A stretch of 64,000 nucleotides of DNA from the NCBI GenBank assembly GCA_047495785.1, contig JBLDXI010000049.1:62001-126000 (forward strand), in the 5' to 3' direction. The stretch is from Lepidodermella squamata (taxonomy: Eukaryota; Gastrotricha). Within the stretch, counting starts at the first letter, position 1. Every line of letters begins with the position of its first letter. Below the pieces are notes generated by a model. It ran no database searches, had not been told where the DNA came from, and saw only the letters and a list, made by a program, of their open reading frames with translations. Made by a program: the position numbers and the translations under genes. This document shows positions 46,052 through 57,039 of this stretch, in pieces.

Positions 46052-46329
46052 ATTTCTATCAAAAACTTGATCATTTTATTGTTTGAACTCTTGTTGAAGA
46101 AAACTTTTATATTATAATAAAATAATAACGCGCGGCTTGTTAGTTGTTTACGTGAACTTTAGGGTGCACTAAACTTGTACAATTACCATTCCGTTAAAAG
46201 AAAAAACCCTCACTTGGTTTAATATTATTAGGTATGTACCTGCGTGAGGGTTTCATAACAATGGGAAGGAAACAAATAATGCCGAAACTGTATTAGTATC
46301 ACAAGTTGTAGTCGCCCAACAAGGAGAAT

Positions 46330-47071
46330 ATGAGCATGAATGTGAAATTTTCATGCATTTCGCTTATCACTGCGCTAATTTCGTTGGCTTCATGGTTCAA
46401 CTTAGGGGTTCAGTTTACAGGTAGGGCCTGTTTGCATCAGCAATTTGTGTTTTTTAGCTACGATTTCGAAGTTAGAAGCCGCTTATGGATTGACAATTAA
46501 CTGCATCGAAAGTACTACAACCTCATTTCGAGACGTTTACAATGCCACCAGCACGTGCGAAACAGAGGGATTCTGCATGGTTTGTCTTATATTAAATGAA
46601 AAAAATATATATAAATTTATTCAGTAGTAAATTCCTACCTTATCGAGGGTAATTTGGGAGCATTTTATTTTTCGTAAGAATCAGCCTTGTCCCTAAAATT
46701 CTGGAATTTCTAACAAAAATTGACGTGGTTATCCCTGATTTTTCTGGGAAATTTGAGAATCTCTCTGTTATAACCTAATTTAATTTACTGTAGTCAATTA
46801 TTTGGACTTTTCCAATGGGACAAGTCAATTCTTGATTAATCTTATTTTACAGAAGCGTGTTCATTCCTATACGAAAACGAATAAAACCATTTTTCGATAC
46901 TGCACGTTGGAATGCGAAGGCGACACGATTTGGGCCGAGAGGAAGGAATTTTTCCTTGAAATGTACTGCTGTTCTATTCGAAATTTGTGCAATCACGCCA
47001 GCCAACCGACGAAGCCTCAATTTATATCATTTTCATTGATCTCCGCTTTTATATTGGTGGTTATGCAATAA
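46330..47071 (+). CDS. Ly6/uPAR three-finger GPI-anchored protein
   Basis: There are three exons, 46330-46420, 46458-46579 and 46853-47071, giving 143 residues. A second in-frame ATG at 46336 could be the start. The N-terminus is a signal peptide (MNVKFSCISLITALISLAS). The mature part has the cysteine order of Ly6/uPAR domains: NCIES, TCETEGFCM, RYCTLEC, then YCCSIRNLCN with the signature C-C-x(5)-C-N end. A C-terminal hydrophobic stretch (FSLISAFILVVM) without a cytoplasmic tail fits a GPI-attachment signal. Members of this family sit at the cell surface and often modulate Cys-loop receptors or adhesion. Two nicotinic-type channel genes lie within 8 kb, but a link is only speculative. Confidence 0.85.
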
Positions 47072-47180
47072 ATTGTTGGAGATTATAAAAATTCGTAATT
47101 TTTCTCAAACCAAAAATTTTATTCGTGAAAAAGAAACACAAGAAAAATCAATGAGACGAAAAACGTGAAAGCCTGAGAGA

Positions 47181-49543
47181 TTAGTAACGAGCCATTTCTT
47201 CCATTGGTATCGCGTCGACGTTGCTACCGGCCGGGGCGCCACTAGCGTCTGATGCGTTCCGTTTCTTAGCCAGGGTCAGTTTATCGACGATTTCTCTGGC
47301 TGGCACGCCAACTGTTTCGGGCAGGAACATGTACAGCAGGAAAAGTTCGATAAGGCAGATGAGAGACATTATCACAATCTCAGATTCACGAATGCTCTGG
47401 AATGAATTGAAAATTGTAAATTATCTAAAAATATAGGTCATTTGCTGACCCCTAAAAAAGTGGTGCATGTGCGCGCGTGCCAATTCGCATTTTTAAGAAA
47501 CGTTGAGCTGCGCGTTGACAAAGGGTTACTTTCAAATATTAAGGCGGTTTTCATGCCTTAATAAACCCCAAGCAATCCTCCGTCAAGGAATGTAAAAACC
47601 GCCTTAATATTTGAAAGTAACCCTTTGACAACGCGCAGCTCAAAGTTTCCTAAAAATTCGAATTGGCACGCGCGCACCTGCCCCACTTTTTTAGGGATCA
47701 TGCCCTCTTTATTCGCACTTGCATATAATTTTATTATTGGGTCTGTGAATTTTCGAATAATTCGAGAAAAATAAGAAGTTGGAAGAAATCAGCTCACCTC
47801 TTCGTCGAAAATTTGCCTCGCCAACATTTGGATGGCCAAGTCACCAATAGAGGCCAGCACTATTGAGAAGCTGTTAGCCGCTATACGGTATGCCGGAGCA
47901 AACATTTCGGCAATCATGAAAGCTGAAATCGGAGCCGGGCCAACTGAGTTGGAAATTGCGTAGGAAAAGTGCCCGGCTACTACGGCGGCGAAATTTTGGT
48001 AGTGAAGGCCGATTGCGAGAACGAAGAAAGAAATGGCCATTGAAGCTAGGCCGCCGATCATTAAAGGTCGCCGGCCGATTCGATCGACGAAAAATAGGTT
48101 GATTACCAGACCGATGACGAGAAACACCACTCGGCCAGAAACAAGCCCTAAAGAGTAAAACAATTCTCAACATTTCAGTTTGAAATTTTTTAGACAATAT
48201 TTCATGTTTTTAATTTAATTTTTTTTGTTTAAATTTTTTTTAAATTTCAGTTTGTTTTCTAAATTTTTTGTAATTTCAGCTCTGACTAATGGAATTCTTG
48301 GAATTTTACCTAAGGAATTAATTCCTAATTGCGGCTGCGAGACCGTGAATCCGGTAATATTCCGGTAAGATTCGCCCCGGAAAATTTCGCCAACGTAAAA
48401 GCCAGTTGTGATGAGGTGGACCAAGGCCACGCTGATCGAAATGAAAAGAGGCAGGCCGAATTCGCCGCAGTGGTTGCACATGCACACGAATAGGTTGAAT
48501 TTCTGGCCGCGTTTCGATTTTTCGTACTCCTCGGCTTCTTTTTTCAGCTCGTCAAGCTCCTTTTCGCGGCGGCCGAGTTGTTGTAGGGCTTCTTCGGCTT
48601 TTACGAAGAGCTGTTTATGAACGAGCCAGCGTGGATTGTCGGCGCTGAAGAAGTATAGTAGGACGGCTTGAACGGCATGCGTCAGGATCGCGAAAACTGA
48701 AAAATTAAATTAAATTAATTTTTTCAATTAATTTTGAAAAAACTTAAATGAAATTTAAATTTTAACTTTCAAGTTGAAATTGAAAATTTTTATTTTGATT
48801 CGATATTTTGTAAAATTTTAAATTTAAATTTAAATTACTGTTCAAAAAATGCCATAGGATGATTGGATAGTCGACTAGTATAGCATAGGATAGGGTTGCT
48901 ACAGCGAATCCGAGGGCGAAAAACACGCCTTGAAGGCTGGCACATGTCCCTCGAAGACTCTTCGGGGCGATTTCGACGAGTATCGCAGGGGTAATTAGAA
49001 GCTCACACGCTGCAAAAAAATCGGAAAAAATTATGAAATTTACGTGAAAACATCACTCACCATGAATCATGCCAATAAGAGGGCAAGACGCTGGCCATAA
49101 AAACATTCCAGGCATGTCAGTATCTCGTTCGAAGGTCAGTAAGTAGCTCAAGAACAGCATCACACAGGCATGAGCCCCTTCAACAAAAGCCATAGCAACC
49201 CTGAACAATTTCGATAAAAATTCGATTTTTTTTAACCGAAATGATCTAACCTGTCCGAAATGCGGTCACGCTGCGTGTTCCTCAGAAACATTGATATCAG
49301 GATCATGATTCCTATGCCGACTCCGTAAAAGCTGAAAGCTAGAGGGAATTCTTTTCGATGATATGCCGATAATTCAGGGGCTATTCTCGCGATGCAGCTC
49401 CATTGCAAGAAATAGCAGCAAATCGTGATTTGGCCCATAGCAACGGCCACGCTTGATATCACCAATTTCGGCGTCCATCGCTCGTTCGTACCCGGTGACT
49501 CATCTTCGATTAGCAACGGCGGCGATGGCCGTCTTCGAAACAT
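47181..49543 (-). CDS. MFS sugar-transporter-like membrane protein
   Basis: There are six exons: 49543-49251, 49200-49061, 49009-48839, 48696-48310, 48147-47798 and 47396-47181, giving 518 residues and about 12 membrane segments. The features fit the SLC2/sugar-porter branch of the major facilitator superfamily: VEIAPKSLRG after TM4, a PESPR-like SADNPRWLV after TM6, a charged coiled central loop (REKELDELKKEAEEYEK), VDRIGRRPL between TM8 and TM9, GPAP ... EMF in TM10, and FLPETVGVPAREIVDKL after TM12. The substrate cannot be told. The first loop has DRISDR in place of GRR. Intron 5 contains a 255-base palindromic element. Confidence 0.88.
47446..47700. mobile_element. Long palindrome in MFS gene intron 5
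   Basis: The left arm starts TGACCCCTAAAAAAGTGG and the right arm ends CCACTTTTTTAGGGATCA. The pairing continues inward through GCGCGCGTGCCAATTCG, TTGAGCTGCGCGTTG and AAAGGGTTACTTTCAAATAT, AAGGCGGTTTT. The arms are about 115 bases with few mismatches and there is no open reading frame of note. It is a MITE-like fold-back element and would form a very stable hairpin in the pre-mRNA. Confidence 0.8.
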
Positions 49544-49880
49544 TGACAATAAGCCGGCTATGATACAGCAGATACGTATAAGTACTTTGCAGAAGTTTAA
49601 ATTGGTGAAAATGAAGTAAATTCAATTGTCAGTTTTGCGACATGAGTCGCCAGGTGTTTCGTGTTCACTTCACATAACCAGCCGCTTGTGCAAATAGCGG
49701 AAACAACGCGCCAGATGCTAACATTCAGACCTCTGCTCTTCTTTTTTCTCGAAATTTTGAATAACGTTTTGAGTAAAATGTAAAATTTATTGTTTTTCAG
49801 GAATATAATTTTCTGCAAATTTTCGAAAAATAAAAAAACCGATAGACAACCGACGCGATATTCCCAAATTTCTAGCTCCC

Positions 49881-50064
49881 TACAGGGCGGCCAAAAAATT
49901 CCGCAGAAGGCGAATTCGATGCGCATCATTTTATTGAGGAGTTTCGAGAAATTGAGGAGTTCCATTGGCGAAAGAATGCTTGAAATTCTTCAGCTTCTTA
50001 AAACTCCTCATTAAATTGATGCGCATCGAATTCGCCGTCTGCGGAATTTTTCGGCCACCCTGTA
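49881..50064. mobile_element. Palindromic element 1 of a tandem pair
   Basis: The left end TACAGGGCGGCCAAAAAATT with CCGCAGAAGGCGAATTCG pairs with the right end CGAATTCGCCGTCTGCGG with AATTTTTCGGCCACCCTGTA. GATGCGCATCA lies in both arms. It has no coding capacity. Confidence 0.8.
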
Positions 50065-50069
50065 CACCC

Positions 50070-50250
50070 TACAGAGTGGCCGCAAAAAGTCGCAGATGGG
50101 GCAGAATTGTTGCGCATAGATTTAATGATGAGTTTTGAAAGTTTCAAAAAACTTCACTCTTCAATTTCTTCAATTTCAATTACTTCTCATTAAATTGATG
50201 CGCAAAAAATTTCCGCCCCATCTGCGGCTTTTATTGCGGCCACCCTGTGT
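50070..50250. mobile_element. Palindromic element 2 of a tandem pair
   Basis: The left end TACAGAGTGGCCGCAAAAAG with CGCAGATGGGGC pairs with GCCCCATCTGCGGCTTTTAT and GCGGCCACCCTGTG. It is related to element 1 at its ends (GGCCACCCTGT) and in the inner TTAAATTGATGCGCA motif, and lies only a few bases downstream of it. Confidence 0.8.
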
Positions 50251-51136
50251 AATTTTGGCTGTTCAGAGCTCGAAATATTTGTTGATACCGTAGTTACCGA
50301 ACTACGGTATTTGTTGAGTTTATCCTCTGACGCATCGGTGAATTTTGAATCCGAAAACCGACGCTGTATCATAGCAACGGCTGCCAATTTGCGAAATCAT
50401 CTCCAAAGATGACGACGAACACTCAACAAATCCACTTTTGTGAGGTTTATTGAGCCATTTTTTCTGACTCCACATTCAACAGAAGTAATTAAGTTTCAAT
50501 AGCGAGGATATAAACTGCGCGCACGGTTGAAACCTGAGCTGAAGCAAAACAATAATATTTCATTATTTTTAGCTCTGGGTTCGCATGAAACAAAAATAGA
50601 AAGTATAACTCGGACATATAAGGCAAGGGAATTGTTGCTGGTCAAAAGAAATACATAAACATTTTTATTAAACGGTAATTTATTGGGTAAAAAGTTTAAT
50701 TTTCACTTTTCCAAAGTGTTGCCATTTCTCTTCAAAGTCATCCAATTTTCCTCAAAATCTCTCCTCAAGTGTTCAACGTGAACGTGAAGAAATCATTTTT
50801 GACGCATAGTTTTCTCTCGGTATATACGATTGACGCCATGAAAAATTCTCGCAAACGTTTCGAGCAATTTGGCAAACAGACTTTTTCAGTGAAGGAAATG
50901 AAAACGAAAAGATGCATAGTTTATTTGCAATATTTTTCAAAATAAATTTTTCGGAAGCGGCAAATGAGAATTTAAGCTATAACCACGCATTTAATTAAAA
51001 AATTGTCAATCGCAAATGCAATAATTGCCCAGAGCTCAAGGAAAAATAAACAAAATAGTTTTAATATCTGCGCTGCTCGAATCATTGGAATGCTATCAAA
51101 ACCAAGACAATTTTGTTTGAAAGCATCATCAGAATA
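50251..51136. other. Spacer upstream of the fused Cys-loop gene
   Basis: A short hairpin (ATACCGTAGTT ... AACTACGGTAT) lies at about 50286-50310. The rest is AT-rich. I see no gene. Confidence 0.4.
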
Positions 51137-54100
51137 ATGCTAACTTCACTAACTCTACCTTTGCCTCTGATAGTAATTCTAACAATCACGCGTAAGTTTC
51201 CACTGCCGAATTAATCAGTGTCAGCAATTTCAGCAATTAATAGCTTCTGTGATTCCGGTTGATTGTCCTCCGTATGAGTATGAAGATCCACTCGCAGAGG
51301 TTCCCCTGCCAACTGCTGACTATAGTCAAAGAATTTATGAAGACCTAAGTCTAACAAAATTCACTTGCTTGTCTGCGGATCAATCTGTTTATAAGGCACT
51401 TGGCGTTGTTTCTGGCCTAAATGCTCCCGATTTAGTCCTGGGATCGGGCGATGGAAAGGCGGGTGCTATCTATTTCCTAGAGGCGGTATTGTTGAAAGTT
51501 ATAAAATGTCCTTATTTCGTTACTAAACTTAACATTAACAGCTCGCAAGCCACAAAATTTGGCGCGTGGAGTTGTCTGTATCGCTTACATATACGATAAA
51601 TGCGGAAGACACAGCGGGTAATTTTACTTGGATTTTCATGATTTGACCCTTATATCGCGCTCACCAAGGCGCCTTTTTCACTTTGTTCTTTCTCAACAAG
51701 GCCGCTATGAAAGAGCCTTGTGATGGAAGCAATATCTGCATTGACAACATGAACATGCAAGGCTATGCAGTGATCTTGAAACCGCATCACGGATTTACCT
51801 ATCAATACGGTGTTTACAAGGGAATGGGGTCAAGCCTAACAACAGATGAATCGGATACTACTCGGGTACCTGGTTGCCCAGCTCCCTCCCATGCCGGTCA
51901 GGATCCATACATCGACGTATTGTTAGTTCTTCAAAAAGATGGCGAAGAAAACATCACGAAAGTATAAAAGCATTCGAATTTTCGGCTATTTTGAAAACAT
52001 ATGTATTAAGTTATATGTTGCGGCAAATGGTGCCAGCTTAGATGGAAATAATATATGCAGCCAGTTGGCGACTGAGGAGAACAAAGATGATGGTAGTGGG
52101 ATACAGAAGCTCATAGACATTCCAAATTTGGTGATGGGCATGGCGACGTCGAAATTCACAAAGGCGGTAATCCAGTATGTCAAATTCTATGATTTGACGC
52201 CGCCAGATCCGCCCGATACAACAACTTCAACAGCCCTGACTGACTCAACGTCAACAGAATCTGCTACGACCTCAACTAGAAAGGTATCAACAACTAAAAC
52301 AGCACAGACTTATTCAACTTCAACCGTATCTGCTTCAACGACAACCAGCAAGCCATTGACATCTCCAGCCAAGACAAAACAGAGTATGAACTCAAGGGAC
52401 TGCTCGTCCTGAAAAAGGGATTACAAATTTCGATTTATTTCAGCAACAATAGCTTCGACTGATTCACCGTCGACCGAATCTGCTTCGACGTCGTTGAATG
52501 TAGAGTCAACAACTCAAACAAGTGGAACTTCAAGCAGTACGGTTGCGCTTCAATGGGTTTGAGTTATTTCGTGAACTTTGATTTAAACTAGAATCTATGT
52601 ATGACATAGCCTTCAACGGACGCGGCAACTGTTACTTCAAGTGGAGCAGGTTTCACGCAACAAATGGCTTCAAGTGATACTGCATCAGTGACTGACGCCA
52701 CGTCATCCTCATCAGGTGCGTTTTGTCCTTATGACTGCCCCTTACAACCCTAGAGTTCCGATTAGGCTCAGCCGAAGGAGTGGCAGATGACATTATCCCT
52801 GCCAAAATCTTGAAAACGTAAGAGAGACCCCTTTGCTCTTTCGAAAATTTCCAAATTTCCGGACTTCTGACTTCTGAGGGGTAAGAGGCTCCTCCTTAGC
52901 CGAGAGGGATCCCTGTACAACCTACTTGAAAACTTCACACTTCCTGAGTTCGGATGGTAGAAAGGATATGGGATTTGCTGCACGGAAATTTCGGGATTTG
53001 GGATTTGCTGCTGTGATTTAAAAATCCGAATTTTGTAGAGTTAGGAAGGTAGATGTGACTTTCACCGTGAATTAACAGAATGATGTGACTTCCTTTGAAA
53101 AAGGCGTTCCATCTTGGGCCTCTCCTACAACAACAACTGCGATTGGCGAGCCATCTCTGCTTCCCCAGAAAGTATTGTCGGGCGACGGTAATTTGGTGGG
53201 ATCTCCTAATCTGTCAATTGAAAACTTGATTCCGCCTTTTCCGGCCGGGAAATCGTTCCCCAAAATCACCGCAGCATTGCTTCTGGAGCTATGCCAAGAT
53301 GTATCGCCGAATCAAACAGCCCCGAGAAATTTCGAAGGTTCGGCAGTACCTATCAACATTGCGATAGCCTTCGACAAGTTGCTGCAGTTTGATAGCCGAG
53401 ATGGCAAAATCACAATGCTAACTTCCATGTTACTGCGTTGGAACATTTCGACTTGTACTCTGATTCTTGGAAATGACACAATAATTGACCAGGGAGGCGT
53501 GGAGGGCGTGTTCATTCCCGATCCAAATGAGCTCTGGATGCCCAACTACTTCTTCACCACCAGTTCTGACGATCTGTTCATGAAAAATGATGAAAATTTC
53601 GACTTGGATCTCCTTGGCGTAGTCAGTAAACTTACGCCTGTTTCATCTAAATCCAATCCACTGATTAGCTTCTACTTCATTCGAAGCGGCATTTTCTCCG
53701 CTGATTGCGACCTGGACCTAGCTAAATTCCCTTTCGACGGCCAAACCTGTGGATATTCCTTTGCTATTGAACGATCGATACAATTGCTGAATTTCAACGC
53801 AATCGACCTATTCTGTTCGAACAAGCAGTTCACGGAGTGGAATTTCGAGAAATGCTCCTGGGAAATGAAGCCGGATCGAATTAGTGGCGCCGACGTTCAA
53901 ACAGTGAAATTCAACGTATCAGTAACTCGTAGGTATGGGTTCTACGTTTTCAGTACAATGCTACCGAACACTTGCCTATCCCTTCTAATTTTGGCTACGT
54001 TTGTAATGCCACCGGATGAGCCAGATAGGCCTATGTTTTGCGTCACGATCCTGCTCGCTTTAGCTCTTGCGATGTCTGGCGTGCTTGATAACATTCCTCG

Positions 54101-54341
54101 GACATCGCAAAGGATTCTGTTATCTGACTACGTTTTGTTCATGACTATGGTTGCTGCGGGGGTCACGCTGTATGAACTGGTCGCTTGCTTCCTAGGCAGT
54201 AGCGAAAGTGAAACGGCTTTCTGCTCGAAAAGCTGGAAAGGCGTTTCTTACCTGCGACTTCTCGATTTGGCGTTTTTCGGAATTACTCTGCTGTCAATGA
54301 TTGCAATCTATGGATATGCATATTCCATCCTCGTTGGCTGA
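51137..54341 (+). CDS. Cys-loop channel subunit with large extra ectodomain (LGIC-B)
   Basis: There are eight exons: 51137-51191, 51244-51485, 51542-51617, 51669-51961, 52011-52383, 52444-52556, 52610-52715 and 53104-54341, giving 831 residues. A signal peptide (LTLPLPLIVILTI) is followed at residues about 20-290 by a globular Cys-containing domain with beta-strand-like patterns (GAFFTLFFLNKA, QGYAVILKPHHGFTYQYG), possibly a lectin/laminin-G-like jelly roll. Residues about 290-440 are a Ser/Thr-rich stalk. Exon 8, intronless, holds the channel: LWMPNYFF, Cys loop CDLDLAKFPFDGQTC, and M1-M4 from about residue 697. The M3-M4 loop is only about 20 residues. The channel frame has no ATG of its own before the extracellular domain. 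The last junction (acceptor TTTGAAAAAG) is the weakest; alternatively these are two genes. Confidence 0.7.
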
Positions 54342-55083
54342 ACCACACTTACGAAGTCCCGTAAAAGCGCATGACTGGAATAATTCCAGGACAAATCTGT
54401 GACCGGCAACATTTTAATTATTTAATCATAACCCATGATGCTTTAACATGTTGAGGGGGGTTCTATCTGCGATTACCACTTGGAGCAGGATTATTATTAT
54501 TATTGGTTTATTAGGACTTAAGAATGGAGGAGTAACATGTATTTTATTACTTAATTCGCTTAAACGTTCTGATTCATCAGTCATTACATCTATGTCTAAT
54601 GATTAAGGTCAATAAATTTTTCTATTCAACTACGGCAGTTTATGACGCTTCCGGCTCAATGCCTCTATTTATTCCTCGAATATTGATATAGCATTATATG
54701 TCCAAATTGACCTAGCAAAATTCGATGAGTGAGGAGGTGATACATACTAGCTCGGAAATTCAAGCGCTTTATTGAATGCTGGGCAAGAAAAAGGGCGCGA
54801 TCAATTGAAGCGCACAGTTACCGGGTGCAAATTGGCACGCGATTTGCTATTCCGAAAAGTTCGTGCTTTATCGATTTCCGATATAGGCACAAACATTTGT
54901 AAACACACCGCGTTGTACTTGAGCATTCTCAGAGCAGTAAACATTTTTTTGCGACCCTAAATATAACTCGGAAAAATTGTACAAGATGCCCACAGCTATT
55001 CGCAATTATCTGTGGTCAATGTCCCCCGGATTTTTCGCTGAAAATGCTTAATGAATTTTCTTTCTCAAAAGTCGCATGCAGCA
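54342..55083. other. Spacer between LGIC-B and NR6
   Basis: A TTATTATTATTATT microsatellite-like run lies at about 54490-54505, and AATAAA near 54611 may end LGIC-B. I see no gene. Confidence 0.4.
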
Positions 55084-57039
55084 ATGCCAAAGGTATTTAG
55101 CCAAGCAGAAAAGGAACAAAGAATCGTTCTTTGTGGGGTAAGGAATTACCCATATTTCGTAAATAATTACGACGTGCAATATATCATTCCCAGATTTGCG
55201 GGGTTTCAGTTCGTCGACGTAAGCGATACCACCCCAAAGTTTGCGAGGCTTGCCAGGTTTTTATTATATAAACAGATTGAACTGGAATGAACAAATTGTT
55301 TCAATTGAATTTTCAGAAATTCTTCACCCGCACCTATCATATTCAGTCTAAACTGAAATGTTCTGCACTCAATACGAAAAACGCGAACATGTGCGCCGTA
55401 TCGGCCACAAAGCGACGAGTTTGTCGAAAATGCCGCTTCGACAAGTGTATTGCTTTCGGAATGAAATGTGAGTGCATAAGAATTATGATTATGACCTAAT
55501 TTCCTTGAAAGGCGCTGGAAAACACCGCTTTATTTCGCATTTTTTTCCGTTGATTTCTCCTTTTCGAACCAAGTATTAGCAAAAATAATTCATACTATTC
55601 ATTTTGTATTTTTTTACCCCAAATTTTTATATACGCCGCCATCTAAAAATGTCGTTTAAATTTGAGTGCGTTATTTCAAAGGGCGAGCGAATATGTAGTT
55701 ACTTTGCAAGTAACCCCGAGCTAATAGAATTGCGCATCTGAAAATACATGCCTGGACGCAAAACACGATCGCGTGCCAGCCGTCTTCCAGACTGGAAAAC
55801 AACGTCTAAAGTGCCAACTTTTTTTGTCTGATTGACATGTCAAAGATTTATTGACCTAATAGCCCATCCTTATATATAATTCCACTTGCATTCTTAATCA
55901 TTTTAGCTAAAATCAGTGAACGATCGATGCAGATCACCGATTTACTTATCGGCACTACAAGTGAACCTGAGAAGTCAGGTTCTTCGTCGAATGCAAGTAC
56001 CAAGGCTGATAATCCGGATTTTGACCAAAGCCAATCTTCAATTGAGCTGTACAAAGAACCAATATTGTTCGACGGCACTGAAATCGAGGAAGTTATGCGG
56101 CACTCAATTCATGCCTTCACCTTACTGAGCGAGTTTGATTCCGTAATTTTTTCCTCTTTGATGAAAACTGTTCAGAGTTATGCTATCTAACTCTAGTTAC
56201 CTATGAAGCGTTACAAAGGCCCGGCATTAAACTTTCAATCTGCGTCTAGCCTCATGTCGGCTCAAACTATCAAATTTTTCTCAGTGACAGTAGCATACTG
56301 CAAATTTATGCAAGGTAAGAAGATTCAGCTTTGCTTTGAAGTTGACATTTTTTGCTCTCATCTTTAAGACATCTATCGGTTTAATGACGACGAATTGGAA
56401 GCTCTCACTTTCGAAGCAGCCAAGTCGCTGAAAACTGCTTACTCAGTTCTACCTGGCAATAACACTTCGTCTATTGTCGATATTGACTACAAAATATTAC
56501 CAGCTATCCTTAATTACTTCCCAGAACTAGAGGTAAGTATACTTTTTTCTTAAATTGCATTCAAACATTGGCGAATTTTCCAGGAAACTGTCGAAGCTTC
56601 AAAGGATTGTTCTTCGGTCTTTGGAGATTGGAATCCATCTCTCGTTGAATCTGCCCTTTTCTTCAGCTTACTGTTCTTCCACGGTAAGAATGGACAAATA
56701 ATTAAAACACATTTCTATTTTCCATTTTATATAGATGACGTGGTGAAGAAGAATCCTCGACTCTATCGTGTGAAAGGTCTGCTCCAATCCGCGTTCAAAA
56801 TGTATTGTTCCCGCGCCGCTGATCGCCCCTACGAAAAAGCTATGGAACATCTAGTTGCATCAACGCAATCTTTATCAAATATGTGTAAAAAGCTGTGCGA
56901 TGCTGTTGAAGCCATGACAGGCCGTGATGGGTCTTTTGACAGAAGAGCCAACATGCTAATGGACCAAGCGTTCCGCACCCCACCCAGTGAAGCCCGCGTC
57001 ACATCGACGTTTACAGAACTGTGTTCTCAGGTAGATTAA
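55084..57039 (+). CDS. Divergent nuclear receptor NR6
   Basis: There are eight exons: 55084-55137, 55194-55256, 55317-55467, 55907-56142, 56197-56314, 56369-56532, 56584-56683 and 56735-57039, giving 396 residues. The protein starts MPKVFSQAEKEQRIVLC. The DNA-binding domain has VSVRRRKRYHPKVC, CEACQKFFTRTY and CRKCRFDKCIAFGM. The ligand-binding half includes EPILFDGTEIEEVMRHSI, LPGNNTSSIVDIDY and WNPSLVESALFFSLLFFHG, and ends FTELCSQVD, which could be an AF-2-like helix. It is nearly co-linear with NR7, showing tandem duplication. It is a probable nuclear transcription factor, ligand unknown. Confidence 0.92.

Noticed and set aside
50190-50387. Minus-strand frame as a possible first exon of the MFS gene
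   Set aside because: The transporter already has a good ATG and N-terminus at 49543, and this frame overlaps a palindromic element.
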